A stretch of 64,000 bases of DNA. It comes from Lachnospiraceae bacterium. GTDB taxonomy: Bacteria > Bacillota > Clostridia > Lachnospirales > Lachnospiraceae. The notes under the pieces were generated by a model, which was not told the DNA's origin, did no database searches, and worked only from the letters and a program-made list of their open reading frames with translations. Below are positions 44,074 through 53,605 of this stretch, piece by piece (position 1 is the first letter of the stretch; each line of letters starts with the position of its first letter). Both the position numbers and the translations under genes were made by a program. Location of the stretch: contig CAJTEE010000009.1 of NCBI GenBank assembly GCA_910575275.1, forward strand, positions 102,355-166,354, in the 5' to 3' direction.

Positions 44074-44101
44074 CCGTTTAAAATCGTGAGCCAGGTTGTT
44101 T

Positions 44102-44128
44102 CATATTTTTTGGATTTTGCAATATAAT
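44102..44128 (+). promoter_or_regulatory. Candidate internal promoter ahead of the second PBP gene
   Basis: CATATT (44102-44107), 13 bases, then AATATAAT (44121-44128) resembles a sigma-E promoter; the same bases contain TATAAT. If real it would let the second transpeptidase be expressed in the mother cell. Confidence 0.35.
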
Positions 44129-44160
44129 GAATAGCAAGACAAGAATGTGGATGTGGCGCG

Positions 44161-45894
44161 ATGGGGTCTTTATTTACCCACCACAGAAAAAAAATCCTGG
44201 CAGTCGTCGGCATCGTTTCTCTGCTGATGGCGGGGCTTGTGGGGCATCTTGGCTATCTGATGATTTTTCGTTCCGAGCATTACAGTGAGATGGCTGACGA
44301 GCTCCATGAGCGGGAGCGCACGATCAAGGCGGCCCGCGGTGAGATCGTGGACCGGAACGGGACGGTGATCGCAACCAACCGGACGGTCTGCACCGTCTCC
44401 GTGATCTACAATCAGGTGACGGAGCCTGAGACGGTGATCGAGGCGCTTGTGAGAGAGCTGTCGCTTCCGGAGGCAGAGGTTCGAAAGAAAGTGGAAAAAC
44501 GCTCCTCAAGGGAGATCATCCGCACCAACGTCGATAAAGAAATCGGAGACCGGATCCGCGGGCTTTCGCTTGCCGGTGTGAAGGTGGACGAGGATTATAA
44601 ACGGTACTATCCGTACGAAAGCCTCGCCTCGAGAGTCTTAGGCTTTACCGGGGCGGATAACCAGGGCATTATCGGTTTGGAGGTCCGCTATGAGTCCTAT
44701 CTGAAGGGGAGAGACGGAAAGATTTTGACGCTGTCCGACGCAAAGGGCGTCGAGGTGGAGAATGCTGCGGAGGAGCGGATCGAGCCGGTGCCCGGTAATA
44801 CGCTGACACTGAGCCTGGACGTCAATATCCAGAAGTACGCCGAGCAGGCCGCCTATCAGATCATGGAAAAGAAGGGCGCGAAAGCGGTCTCCGTGATCAT
44901 CATGAATCCGCAGAACGGTGAGATCTATGCGATGGTAAACGCGCCGGAATTTAATCTGAACGAGCCGTTTGTCCTGGGGACGGATAAAGCCTATGCGAAT
45001 GAGAAGGAGAGGCAGGAGCTCTTAAACCAGATGTGGCGCAACCGCTGCATCAACGATACGTATGAGCCGGGCTCCACGTTTAAGATCATCACGGCGGCGG
45101 CTGGGCTGGAGGCCGGTGTGGTTTCCCTGACGGACCGCTTCTCATGTCCGGGCTTCCGGATCGTTGAGGACAGAAAGATCCGCTGCCATAAGATCGGCGG
45201 CCACGGCGGGGAGACCTTTTTAGAGGGGGCCATGAATTCCTGCAACCCGGTTTTCATCGACGTGGGACAGCGTCTGGGCGTGGATGCTTATTACCATTAT
45301 TTTGAGCAGTTCGGTCTTCTCGGGAAGACGGGGATCGACCTGCCCGGTGAGGCGGCGACGATCATGCATAAAAAGGAAAACATGGGCCTCGTGGAGCTGG
45401 CGACAGTCTCCTTCGGCCAGTCATTCCAGATCACGCCGATGCAGCTTGTCACAACGGCCTCGTCGATCATCAACGGCGGAAGGCGGATCACACCGCATTT
45501 TGCCATCCGCTCCGAATCAAAGGATAAGACCATGGTGCGGGAATTTACCTATCCGGTGCGGGAAGGCGTTGTATCGGAGGAGACCAGCCGAACGATGCGC
45601 CATATCCTGGAGCAGGTCGTGGCGGAGGGAAGCGGGAAGCGGGCAAAGCTTGCGGGCTTTCGGATCGGAGGGAAGACGGCCACGTCGGAGAAGCTTCCGA
45701 GAAGCCTTAAAAAATACATTTCCTCCTTTTTGGGCTTTGCGCCGGCCGACAATCCCCAGGTGATTGCACTGATTACGATCGACGAACCGGTAGGAATCTA
45801 TTATGGAGGCACGATCGCGGCTCCCGTGATCGCCGATATTTTTGCAAATATTTTGCCTTATCTGGGAATTGAAAGCAGTGAAGCTTTCGATTGA
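44161..45894 (+). CDS. Class B penicillin-binding protein, possible SpoVD
   Basis: The 577-residue protein has an N-terminal anchor (about residues 10-35), a PBP dimer domain (AARGEIVDRNGTVIATN) and a transpeptidase domain. The catalytic domain has Ser305 in STFK and SCN (NSCNPV), but KTAT where the family consensus is KTGT (GGKTATSEK). It lacks a PASTA domain. Two adjacent class B PBPs recall pbpB-spoVD of Bacillus, so one may serve spore cortex synthesis; a sigma-E-like promoter precedes this one. The assignment between the two roles is inferred. Confidence 0.88.
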   Translation: MGSLFTHHRKKILAVVGIVSLLMAGLVGHLGYLMIFRSEHYSEMADELHERERTIKAARGEIVDRNGTVIATNRTVCTVSVIYNQVTEPETVIEALVRELSLPEAEVRKKVEKRSSREIIRTNVDKEIGDRIRGLSLAGVKVDEDYKRYYPYESLASRVLGFTGADNQGIIGLEVRYESYLKGRDGKILTLSDAKGVEVENAAEERIEPVPGNTLTLSLDVNIQKYAEQAAYQIMEKKGAKAVSVIIMNPQNGEIYAMVNAPEFNLNEPFVLGTDKAYANEKERQELLNQMWRNRCINDTYEPGSTFKIITAAAGLEAGVVSLTDRFSCPGFRIVEDRKIRCHKIGGHGGETFLEGAMNSCNPVFIDVGQRLGVDAYYHYFEQFGLLGKTGIDLPGEAATIMHKKENMGLVELATVSFGQSFQITPMQLVTTASSIINGGRRITPHFAIRSESKDKTMVREFTYPVREGVVSEETSRTMRHILEQVVAEGSGKRAKLAGFRIGGKTATSEKLPRSLKKYISSFLGFAPADNPQVIALITIDEPVGIYYGGTIAAPVIADIFANILPYLGIESSEAFD

Positions 45895-45958
45895 TGAATC
45901 GCCGGAAAGGGCACATAATAATAGCAGATTAAGATTACATAAGAGATTGAGGTGCAGC

Positions 45959-46927
45959 ATGGTAAATGAGACGATTTTGGCGATTATTATCGCTTTTATG
46001 ATCAGCGCGGCGCTATGTCCCGTCGTGATTCCGTTCCTTCATAAGCTGAAATTCGGGCAGCAGGTGCGCGAAGACGGGCCGCAGGCCCACTTAAAAAAAC
46101 AGGGCACGCCGACGATGGGAGGGCTTATCATCCTCTCCGGGATCGTGATTACCTCCCTATTTTATCTGAAAAGCTATCCGCGGATCATCCCCGTGCTGTT
46201 TATGACCGTAGGCTTTGGAATCATCGGCTTCCTTGACGATTATATCAAGATCGTCATGAAGCGCTCCGAGGGCCTCAATCCGAAGCAGAAGCTGTTCGGC
46301 CAGATCGTGATTACAGGAATTTTCACATATTATCTGATGATGTCGAAGGAGGCGGGCACGGCTATGCTGATTCCGTTTACCGGCGGCTTTCGGGACGGAT
46401 ATTATCTCGATCTGGGCTGGCTTTTCGTACCAGCGGTGTTTTTCATCGTTCTCGGTACGGACAACGGCGTGAATTTTACGGACGGTCTCGACGGCCTCTG
46501 CACCAGCGTAACGATTCTCGTGGCAACGTTCTTTACGGTAGTTGCGATCGGAGAAGACAGCGGCATCAGCCCGATCACGGGCGCGGTCGTCGGGAGTCTC
46601 TTGGGATTCCTTTTGTTTAACGTTTACCCGGCGAAGGTGTTTATGGGAGATACGGGCTCTCTGGCACTGGGCGGCTTTGTGGCCTCAAGTGCGTTTATGA
46701 TGCGTATGCCGCTTTTTATTGCGATCGTGGGCCTTATTTACCTTGTGGAGGTGCTTTCGGTCATCCTCCAAGTGACATATTTTAAGAAGACCGGCGGGAA
46801 ACGGATTTTTAAGATGGCGCCGATCCATCACCATTTTGAGCTGTGCGGCTGGTCCGAGACGCGGGTGGTGGCGGTCTTTTCGATCATTACGGCAATCCTT
46901 TGCCTTTTTGCTTACTTAGGATTATAG
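45959..46927 (+). CDS. mraY: Phospho-N-acetylmuramoyl-pentapeptide transferase
   Basis: This ten-helix, 322-residue enzyme makes lipid I by joining UDP-MurNAc-pentapeptide to undecaprenyl phosphate at the inner membrane face. It shows KKQGTPTMGGL, FLDDYIK, NFTDGLDGL and the late PIHHHFE motif. The frame is open upstream into the PBP gene, but ATG 45959 follows GATTGAGGTG. murD follows after 11 bases. Confidence 0.97.
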   Translation: MVNETILAIIIAFMISAALCPVVIPFLHKLKFGQQVREDGPQAHLKKQGTPTMGGLIILSGIVITSLFYLKSYPRIIPVLFMTVGFGIIGFLDDYIKIVMKRSEGLNPKQKLFGQIVITGIFTYYLMMSKEAGTAMLIPFTGGFRDGYYLDLGWLFVPAVFFIVLGTDNGVNFTDGLDGLCTSVTILVATFFTVVAIGEDSGISPITGAVVGSLLGFLLFNVYPAKVFMGDTGSLALGGFVASSAFMMRMPLFIAIVGLIYLVEVLSVILQVTYFKKTGGKRIFKMAPIHHHFELCGWSETRVVAVFSIITAILCLFAYLGL

Positions 46928-46938
46928 GAGGAAGAACC

Positions 46939-48285
46939 ATGTCACAGAAAGTTTTAGTAGCAGGAACAGGGATTAGCGGGATCGCCGCTGCAAAGCTTTT
47001 GCTCGCCAGAGGCGGCGAGGTAATTCTGTACGACGGAAACAGCGCGCTATCGGCAGATGCTTTGAAAAAGGAATTTGGCGAGAGCGCAAAGGTAAGCGTG
47101 ATTCTCGGTGAATTAAAAAAGCCGAGCTTAATGGGCGTGGAGCTCTGCGTGATCAGCCCTGGCATTCCTCTGGACGCGCCGTTCGTGTCCGTTTTGGACG
47201 ACGCGAAGGTTCCGATCTGGAGTGAGATTGAGCTGGCTTACCATTGTTCGAAGGGAAGGCTTGCGGCCATCACCGGTACAAACGGAAAGACGACGACGAC
47301 AGCCCTGACGGGCGAGATCATGAAACAGCATTTTGACAGCGTATTTGTGGTCGGAAATATCGGAGACCCGTATACGGCCCATGCACTTGAGACGGATGAT
47401 GAGTCGGTCACCGTAGCCGAGGTGTCGAGCTTTCAGCTTGAGACGATCATGAAGTTCCACCCGAATGTGTCCGCCATCACCAATATCACGCCGGACCATC
47501 TTGACCGCCATAAGACCATGGACTGCTATATCCAGGTAAAGGAGGGCATCGCCTCCAATCAGACCGAAAAGGACTGCTGCGTTTTAAATCATGATGATCC
47601 GGTGCTGCAGGAGTTCGGAAAAACGCTGTCCTGCAAGGTTCTTTATTTCAGCCGCAGGGAAAAATTGGAAGAAGGAATTTTCCTGGAGGATGGTATAATC
47701 GTGTACAGGCATGCGGGAAAGACAGAGCCCGTCGTTGCCGTGGATGAGCTGCAGATTATCGGCGGCCACAATCATGAAAACGTGATGACTGCCGTGGGGA
47801 TAGCACTGACCTTCGGAGTGCCGATCAACGTCATCCGCGAGGCATGCAAGAGCTTTAAAGCTGTGGAACACCGCATCGAGTATGTCAGGGAACGGTTTGG
47901 CGTCACCTATTATAACGATTCTAAAGGGACGAATCCGGATGCGGCGATCCAGGCGATCCGGGCCATGCCGGGGCCGACGCTTTTGATCGCAGGAGGCTAC
48001 GACAAGCACTCGGAATATGACGAGTGGATCGAAAGCTTTGAGGGAAAGGTGCGTTATCTGGTCCTGATCGGCCAGACGCGGGATAAGATTGCAGAATGTG
48101 CGAAACGACACGGCCTCACGGATATCATGTATGCGGAGGATATGGAGGAAGCCGTTCAGGTATGCGCCTCCTATGCAAACCAGGGGGATTATGTACTCCT
48201 CTCCCCGGCCTGTGCGAGCTGGGGGATGTTTAAGAATTATGAGGAGAGAGGACGCATATTTAAGGAATGCGTCAATAAACTGTAA
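46939..48285 (+). CDS. murD: UDP-N-acetylmuramoyl-L-alanine:D-glutamate ligase
   Basis: The 448-residue Mur ligase adds D-glutamate to UDP-MurNAc-L-Ala using ATP. Visible are the P-loop GTNGKTTTT, the ITPDHLDRH motif and YNDSKGTNPDA in the C-terminal region. ATG 46939 follows TAGGAGGAAG. murE and murF, often its neighbours, are not in the cluster and must lie elsewhere. Confidence 0.97.
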   Translation: MSQKVLVAGTGISGIAAAKLLLARGGEVILYDGNSALSADALKKEFGESAKVSVILGELKKPSLMGVELCVISPGIPLDAPFVSVLDDAKVPIWSEIELAYHCSKGRLAAITGTNGKTTTTALTGEIMKQHFDSVFVVGNIGDPYTAHALETDDESVTVAEVSSFQLETIMKFHPNVSAITNITPDHLDRHKTMDCYIQVKEGIASNQTEKDCCVLNHDDPVLQEFGKTLSCKVLYFSRREKLEEGIFLEDGIIVYRHAGKTEPVVAVDELQIIGGHNHENVMTAVGIALTFGVPINVIREACKSFKAVEHRIEYVRERFGVTYYNDSKGTNPDAAIQAIRAMPGPTLLIAGGYDKHSEYDEWIESFEGKVRYLVLIGQTRDKIAECAKRHGLTDIMYAEDMEEAVQVCASYANQGDYVLLSPACASWGMFKNYEERGRIFKECVNKL

Positions 48286-48434
48286 AGATGCGAGAACAGA
48301 CCGTAAGAAAGAGCCGTCAGAATGAAGCCGTACGGGCGGTGAGAGCCGTCCCGGGCGGGGCCGTGAGAGCTGTCAGAGAATCCGGGGAGCCAGAGTACGC
48401 CGGTGAGCGAAAAAAAGCGAAGCGGAGGGAAAGC

Positions 48435-49589
48435 ATGGCGCAAAACGGAAACAGAAAGAAAAAAAAGCCGCGCAGATTTTACGATTACAGTCTGCTGGTG
48501 ACGATCATCTGTCTGACCGTGTTCGGCCTGATCATGATCTACAGCTCCAGCTCCTACAATGCACAGATAAGCGGTCTGTCCGCCTCCTATTACATGACAA
48601 GGCAGGCCGCAATCGGCCTGATGGGCTTTGCGGCAATGCTTCTGATCTCCAAGATGGATTACCATTTTTTTGCAAAGTTCACCTATCTGTCGATCATCGT
48701 GTCATACGTCTGTATGATCCTTGTGAATTTCACGCCGTTAGGCTATGAAGTAAATGGAAAGAAGCGCTGGCTCGGGACGAGGAACATGCGCTTCCAGCCG
48801 ACCGAGCTCGTCAAGGTCACGGTGATCCTGGTGCTGGCGGTCATCATCACAAAGCTTGGGAAGCGCATCAACGAATGGGCCTCCTGGGCCATGATCGGGG
48901 CGATCCTTCTTCCTCTGGCGCTTTTGGTGACGATGAATAACTTAAGCTCCGGTATTATCATCTGCGGGATTGGATACGTGATGATGTTTGTTGCCTGCAA
49001 AAAGAAATGGCCGTTTTTGACGGTAGTGGCCGTGGGGGCCGCGGCGTATCTGTTTGCTGAACCCGTGGCTCAGGCACTTTTGAAGGCAAAAATTTTACAG
49101 GGCTATCAGGTCAACCGGATCTTAGTCTGGAAAAACCCAGAGGCGTATCCGCTTGACGGAGGCTACCAAATCCTTCAGGGCCTCTATGCGATCGGCTCCG
49201 GCGGTCTTTTAGGGAAGGGCCTTGGGCAGAGTATCCAGAAACTAAGCTTCCTGCCCGAGCCGCAGAATGACATGATTTTTGCGATTATCTGTGAGGAGCT
49301 CGGCCTTTTCGGCGCGGTGTTTGTGATTTTTTTGTTTTTGTTTATGATCTACCGGTTTATGCTGATAGCGGGAAATGCGCCGGATCTGTTTGGGGCGCTT
49401 TTGGTGACAGGCGTGCTGGCGCACATTGCCATTCAGGTAATTTTAAATATTGCGGTTGTGACGAATGTGATTCCGAACACGGGCGTCACGCTTCCGTTTA
49501 TCAGCTATGGAGGCACCTCCGTCCTGTTTTTGATGGTCGAGATGGGAATGGTTTTAAGCGTTTCAAACCAGATCCGGATGGAACGATAG
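48435..49589 (+). CDS. ftsW: SEDS-family peptidoglycan polymerase FtsW/SpoVE
   Basis: The 384-residue, ten-helix protein belongs to the shape, elongation, division and sporulation family. These enzymes polymerise lipid II with a partner class B PBP. Signatures include IMIYSSSSY in helix 1, NRILVWKNPEAYPLDGGYQI, GLGQSIQKLSFLPEPQNDM and the late NTGVTLPFISYGG. The frame opens at 48288, but ATG 48435 follows GGAGGGAAA; the upstream codons read as basic low-complexity sequence. It may equally be called SpoVE. Confidence 0.92.
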   Translation: MAQNGNRKKKKPRRFYDYSLLVTIICLTVFGLIMIYSSSSYNAQISGLSASYYMTRQAAIGLMGFAAMLLISKMDYHFFAKFTYLSIIVSYVCMILVNFTPLGYEVNGKKRWLGTRNMRFQPTELVKVTVILVLAVIITKLGKRINEWASWAMIGAILLPLALLVTMNNLSSGIIICGIGYVMMFVACKKKWPFLTVVAVGAAAYLFAEPVAQALLKAKILQGYQVNRILVWKNPEAYPLDGGYQILQGLYAIGSGGLLGKGLGQSIQKLSFLPEPQNDMIFAIICEELGLFGAVFVIFLFLFMIYRFMLIAGNAPDLFGALLVTGVLAHIAIQVILNIAVVTNVIPNTGVTLPFISYGGTSVLFLMVEMGMVLSVSNQIRMER

Positions 49590-49648
49590 GCACAGACCGA
49601 AAGCCTTTGGCATAGAATACTGTATAGCATTTTTTGGGAGGAATCCTC

Positions 49649-50908
49649 GTGAGTGCGATACAGGTTCAGGGCCTTCGGCCTTTAAGCGGAAAGATAGAGA
49701 TTCAGGGCTCCAAAAACGCTGTGCTTCCGATGATGGCAGCCGCTCTTTTGGCAAAGAGCACGACGGTCCTGCACCGGGTTCCGGCCATTGCGGATGTGGA
49801 TTCTATGACGGGAATCCTGGAAAGCCTGGGTTGCGTCTGCAGCTTTTCCGACGGTAGTATGACGATTGATGCCACGGCTGTTTCGGGAACACGGATTCCG
49901 GAATGCTACGTGGGGAAAATGCGTTCGTCCGTGATGGTGCTGGGGCCGTTGCTTGCCAGACTGGGGGAGGCGGCTACGTCTTTTCCCGGCGGCTGTGTCC
50001 TCGGGAAGCGTCCGATTGATCTGCACCTGTATGCGCTGCAGGAGCTCGGGGCGTCGATCCAGGAGGCCGGCGGAATGATCCTGGCCGAGGCCAAAAAGCT
50101 TTCGGGCGCGAACCTTGTCCTGCGCTTTGCAAGTGTGGGAGCGACAGAAAATGCGGTGCTGGCGGCTGTCACAGCCGAGGGGATTACTGTGCTTGAACAT
50201 GCGGCTAGGGAGCCGGAGATCGTCGAACTCTGTGCATTTTTGTCGGCGATGGGCGCGAAAATTTCGGGGGCCGGGACAGAGACGATCCGGATTGAGGGCG
50301 TGCAAAGGCTTCATGCGTGCGAATGGACGCTGGGAGCGGACCGGATCTGTGCGGGGACCTATCTGGCGGCGACGCTTGCGGCCGGCGGCGATATTGCAGT
50401 CTGCGGCGCCGATCCCCGGAGCTTAAAAGCCCCCCTTCTTTTAATGGAGGCGATGGGGGCACGGATCCGAGCGGATGAAAGAGAGAGGGAAATACGGCTT
50501 ACCATGCGGGGGAGGCCGAAGGGCTTTTCGGCGGCGACCGGTCCGTATCCTGCATTTCCGACGGATTTACAGTCTGTATTTCTGGCGGCGGCCTGTACGG
50601 CCGACGGAGAGAGCCGGATAACGGAGACGGTATTTGAGGCAAGATTTGCGGCTGCCCGCATCCTGCGGGACTTCGGGGCACAGATATGGCTTTCGGGGCA
50701 GACAGCCGTTATAAGGGGGAGTTATCCCCTGAAGCCGGCGATCGTAAGGGCGCCGGATCTGCGGGGCGGGGCGGCTCTTTTAGCGGCGGCGCTTGCGGCG
50801 GATGGAGTGAGTATGATTGACGGGGCGGGGCACATTGAGCGAGGGTATGAGGACATCTGCCGTGATTTAAGGACATTAGGGGCAGAGGTTTTTACGATAC
50901 ATTCATGA
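49649..50908 (+). CDS. murA: UDP-N-acetylglucosamine 1-carboxyvinyltransferase
   Basis: The 419-residue enolpyruvyl transferase performs the first committed step of peptidoglycan synthesis and is the fosfomycin target. It has KNAVLPMMAAALL at the N-terminus, the active-site Cys116 in FPGGCVLGKRPID and the late FPTDLQ motif. GTG 49649 is chosen because GGGAGGA lies eight bases upstream. Its position within the dcw cluster replaces the more usual murG/murB. Confidence 0.95.
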   Translation: MSAIQVQGLRPLSGKIEIQGSKNAVLPMMAAALLAKSTTVLHRVPAIADVDSMTGILESLGCVCSFSDGSMTIDATAVSGTRIPECYVGKMRSSVMVLGPLLARLGEAATSFPGGCVLGKRPIDLHLYALQELGASIQEAGGMILAEAKKLSGANLVLRFASVGATENAVLAAVTAEGITVLEHAAREPEIVELCAFLSAMGAKISGAGTETIRIEGVQRLHACEWTLGADRICAGTYLAATLAAGGDIAVCGADPRSLKAPLLLMEAMGARIRADEREREIRLTMRGRPKGFSAATGPYPAFPTDLQSVFLAAACTADGESRITETVFEARFAAARILRDFGAQIWLSGQTAVIRGSYPLKPAIVRAPDLRGGAALLAAALAADGVSMIDGAGHIERGYEDICRDLRTLGAEVFTIHS

Positions 50909-50931
50909 TTGGTTAAAACGGGTGGGGCAAA

Positions 50932-51786
50932 ATGAGAAGAAGACGAGGGTACGGAAGATATGGACGGAGACGGAGAAGAAGGGCGGTCGGGATCGCAGCC
51001 ACTATCCTGACCGGGGTTTTTCTTCTGGTAGTCATTCTGCTTTTGACGGTACAGATCTCCGAGATTGAGGTTAGCGGAAACAAACGCTATACGAAGGAAC
51101 AGATTATAGATATGCTCTTTGATGGGAAATGGTCCAAGAACGCGGTATACTGTTACTATGAGAACCGTTTTCGGGAGCACAGAGTCCTTCCGTTTATCGA
51201 GGAATATAAGATCGAATTCAAGAGCCCCACAAAGGTGGAGGTCGTTGTATTTGAAAAGAGCGTAGTCGGCTATGTGTCCTACATGAGCAGCTACATGTAC
51301 TTTGACAAGGATGGAATCGTCGTGGAGAGCTCAAACGAACAGCTTCCGGGCGTACCCTGGATTACCGGTTTGGAATTTGGTCATATTATGCTGTACGAGC
51401 CGCTTCCAGTGGGCAGACAGGAGGCAAAGAGCGAGACCGAGACGACGACGGCCGCGGCCGACGAGGACGGAGAGGAAGCAAAGGAGCCGGCGAGAGGGCA
51501 GGAGCTTTTGGACAGCCGCCAGATTTTTGAGCAGATCCTGAATCTGACGCAGGTACTGTCTGTCAATGAGGTACAGGTGGACAAGATCCATTACGGGAGC
51601 TATGGTGAGGTACAGCTCTTTATTGAAGATATTGTGGTGGAGCTTGGAAGCGGCGGCAACCTGAACGGGAAGATCGCGGAGCTTCGGGATATTCTGCCGG
51701 AGCTTTCCGGATATGCGGGGACGTTGTATTTGGATACGTATGATGAGGCGAATAGTAATCCTACTTATACGTTTAAGAAGAAGTGA
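50932..51786 (+). CDS. divIB: Cell division protein DivIB/FtsQ
   Basis: This 284-residue bitopic protein has a very basic cytoplasmic N-terminus (RRRRGYGRYGRRRRRR), one membrane helix (about residues 21-42), a POTRA domain (ISEIEVSGNKRYTKEQIIDM) and an FtsQ beta domain. An acidic insertion (about 165-185) interrupts the latter. It is part of the DivIB-FtsL-DivIC complex at the septum. It follows murA closely and precedes ftsZ after a 345-base regulatory gap. Confidence 0.9.
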   Translation: MRRRRGYGRYGRRRRRRAVGIAATILTGVFLLVVILLLTVQISEIEVSGNKRYTKEQIIDMLFDGKWSKNAVYCYYENRFREHRVLPFIEEYKIEFKSPTKVEVVVFEKSVVGYVSYMSSYMYFDKDGIVVESSNEQLPGVPWITGLEFGHIMLYEPLPVGRQEAKSETETTTAAADEDGEEAKEPARGQELLDSRQIFEQILNLTQVLSVNEVQVDKIHYGSYGEVQLFIEDIVVELGSGGNLNGKIAELRDILPELSGYAGTLYLDTYDEANSNPTYTFKKK

Positions 51787-51875
51787 GGGAATGTGAGGAT
51801 CTGCAAAGGCCAAGGCCGACAGGCGGGGTGTTGTTGGAAGGGCGCGTGGGTGTGAAAAATTAATTAAAATAATAG

Positions 51876-51904
51876 TTGATATTTTGACGAAAATCAAATA
51901 TTAT
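51876..51904 (+). promoter_or_regulatory. ftsZ promoter with an embedded Spo0A-box-like site
   Basis: TTGATA (51876-51881), a 17-base spacer and TATTAT (51899-51904). The spacer contains TGACGAA (51885-51891), which fits the Spo0A box TGNCGAA. In Bacillus, ftsAZ transcription rises at the onset of sporulation, so control by Spo0A is plausible but unproven here. Confidence 0.5.
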
Positions 51905-52026
51905 ATAAGATAGATTATATTTGAGACAGGCTCTTTAGAGCCAGGGATTAAGGGAAGTTTTTGGTACTGTTCGCTTAGGTCTGCATATTTAGTGCGCTGA
52001 CTGTGAGAAGGGCGTGGAATAGCGGG

Positions 52027-52092
52027 AAAAAATCTATCGCCGCAGGCGATTTAGCAGGGATTTTTGCATGTTGCTGTGAACGGAGTGAACAG
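52027..52092 (+). repeat. Dispersed short palindromic element, copy B
   Basis: AAATCTATCGCCGCAGGCGA, then TTTAGCAGGGATTTTTGCAT and GTGAACGGAGTGAACAG. This is the cleanest copy of the family and lies between the ftsZ promoter and its ribosome binding site, so it is part of the ftsZ leader transcript. Confidence 0.8.
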
Positions 52093-52131
52093 AAACAAGT
52101 TATTTAGAGGGAGTAAAAGGAGGAAGCATTC

Positions 52132-53316
52132 TTGTTAGAGATTAAGATAAATGAATCGGAGAACGCCGCAAGGATTCTGGTGATCGGCGTCGGCGGGGCC
52201 GGGAATAATGCGGTGAACCGTATGGTGGAGGAAAATATTATGGGAGTGGAGTTTATCGGGATTAATACCGATAAGCAGGCACTCCAGTTTTGTAAGGCTC
52301 CGACGGCGATGCAGATCGGGGAGAAGCTTACGAAGGGGCTTGGTGCGGGCGCGAAGCCGGAGATCGGGGAAAAGGCGGCTGAGGAAAGCCAGGAGGAGCT
52401 GGCGCAGGCGATGAAGGGTGCCGATATGGTGTTTGTGACCTGTGGAATGGGCGGCGGTACAGGGACCGGCGCTGCTCCTGTAATCGCACGGATCGCGAGA
52501 GATATGGGAATCCTGACGGTCGGCGTGGTGACGAAGCCGTTTCGTTTTGAGGCGAAGCAGCGTATGAACAATGCGCTGGCCGGGATCGAGAATTTAAAGA
52601 ATGCAGTGGATACGCTGATCGTGATCCCCAATGACCGTCTGCTTGAGATCGTGGACCGGCGGACAACCATGCCGGATGCACTCCGGAAAGCGGATGAGGT
52701 ATTACAGCAGGCCGTGCAGGGAATCACCGATTTGATTAACGTGCCGGGCTTAATCAATCTGGATTTTGCCGACGTGCAGACCGTTATGACGGATAAAGGC
52801 ATTGCGCATATCGGTATCGGAAAGGCAAAAGGGGACGAGAAGGCGTTGGAGGCTGTCAAGCAGGCCGTTTCGAGCCCGCTCCTCGAGACGACAATCGAGG
52901 GCGCTTCTCATGTCATTATCAATATTTCGGGTGATATCAGCCTGATCGAGGCCAATGAGGCGGCGAGCTATGTACAGGATCTGGCAGGAGACGATGCCAA
53001 TATTATATTCGGTGCTATGTATGACGAAAGCGTCGAAGATGAGGCGATTATCACGGTAATCGCAACCGGTCTTGATGCGCGCGGCGTCAATACGCCGGTC
53101 GAGCGCGCCATGAAGGATTTCAAGAATTATAAGGCAAAGGTTCCGGCAGCTGCTGCGGCAAAGAACCAGCCGATTCCTCAGAGAGGGCTGACTGCGGGCG
53201 GAGAGGCCGCAGCGACTGCTCCTCAATTAAATATTCCCGCGAGTGCACCCGTCTATCGTCCGGCACAGAAGGACACGCAGATCAATATTCCGGATTTCTT
53301 AAAGAATCGCAGATAA
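52132..53316 (+). CDS. ftsZ: Cell division GTPase FtsZ
   Basis: The 394-residue tubulin homologue forms the Z ring. Signatures are [13 protein letters not shown] near residue 20, the tubulin signature [10 protein letters not shown] near residue 105 and the T7 loop [12 protein letters not shown] flexible linker (about 325-380) precedes the C-terminal peptide ([10 protein letters not shown]). TTG 52132 is the start, eight bases after AAAGGAGGAAG. Unlike in Bacillus, no ftsA precedes it. Confidence 0.98.
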   Translation: MLEIKINESENAARILVIGVGGAGNNAVNRMVEENIMGVEFIGINTDKQALQFCKAPTAMQIGEKLTKGLGAGAKPEIGEKAAEESQEELAQAMKGADMVFVTCGMGGGTGTGAAPVIARIARDMGILTVGVVTKPFRFEAKQRMNNALAGIENLKNAVDTLIVIPNDRLLEIVDRRTTMPDALRKADEVLQQAVQGITDLINVPGLINLDFADVQTVMTDKGIAHIGIGKAKGDEKALEAVKQAVSSPLLETTIEGASHVIINISGDISLIEANEAASYVQDLAGDDANIIFGAMYDESVEDEAIITVIATGLDARGVNTPVERAMKDFKNYKAKVPAAAAAKNQPIPQRGLTAGGEAAATAPQLNIPASAPVYRPAQKDTQINIPDFLKNRR

Positions 53317-53327
53317 TCAAAAATCAG

Positions 53328-53363
53328 AAGGGAGCGCCGTATTCATTTGCGGCCCTCCCTTTT
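53328..53363 (+). terminator. Intrinsic terminator after ftsZ
   Basis: AGGGAG-CG-CCG and CGG-CC-CTCCCT pair around TATTCATTTG and are followed by TTTT. Confidence 0.8.
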
Positions 53364-53534
53364 CGCATTCTGAATCAACATTCTGAATCAATTTCCAAAT
53401 GTTTCTTACATGACAAATTCAGGCAATCTTTCGGCCGTTTCGGCATAAATTAGCAAGATTCTGTTTTCTCTCATTTTTACCCGGGATAAAAAGGCAAAAA
53501 AAGGCGATGAAAAATCAGGAATGTCCCTGCTGTT

Positions 53535-53567
53535 TTGACAAATTCTGTAAGAGAGCCCGGCTATAAT
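53535..53567 (+). promoter_or_regulatory. spoIIGA-sigE promoter with an extended 21-base spacer
   Basis: A perfect TTGACA (53535-53540) and perfect TATAAT (53562-53567) are 21 bases apart instead of 17. The B. subtilis spoIIG promoter has the same peculiarity (22 bases) and needs Spo0A-P. TGACAAATTC occurs here and again at about 53409, close to the Spo0A box pattern TGNCGAA with one change. Confidence 0.75.
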
Positions 53568-53605
53568 TAGCTCTGTTACAAAAGACAGGGAATGGGGGCC
53601 TTAAG

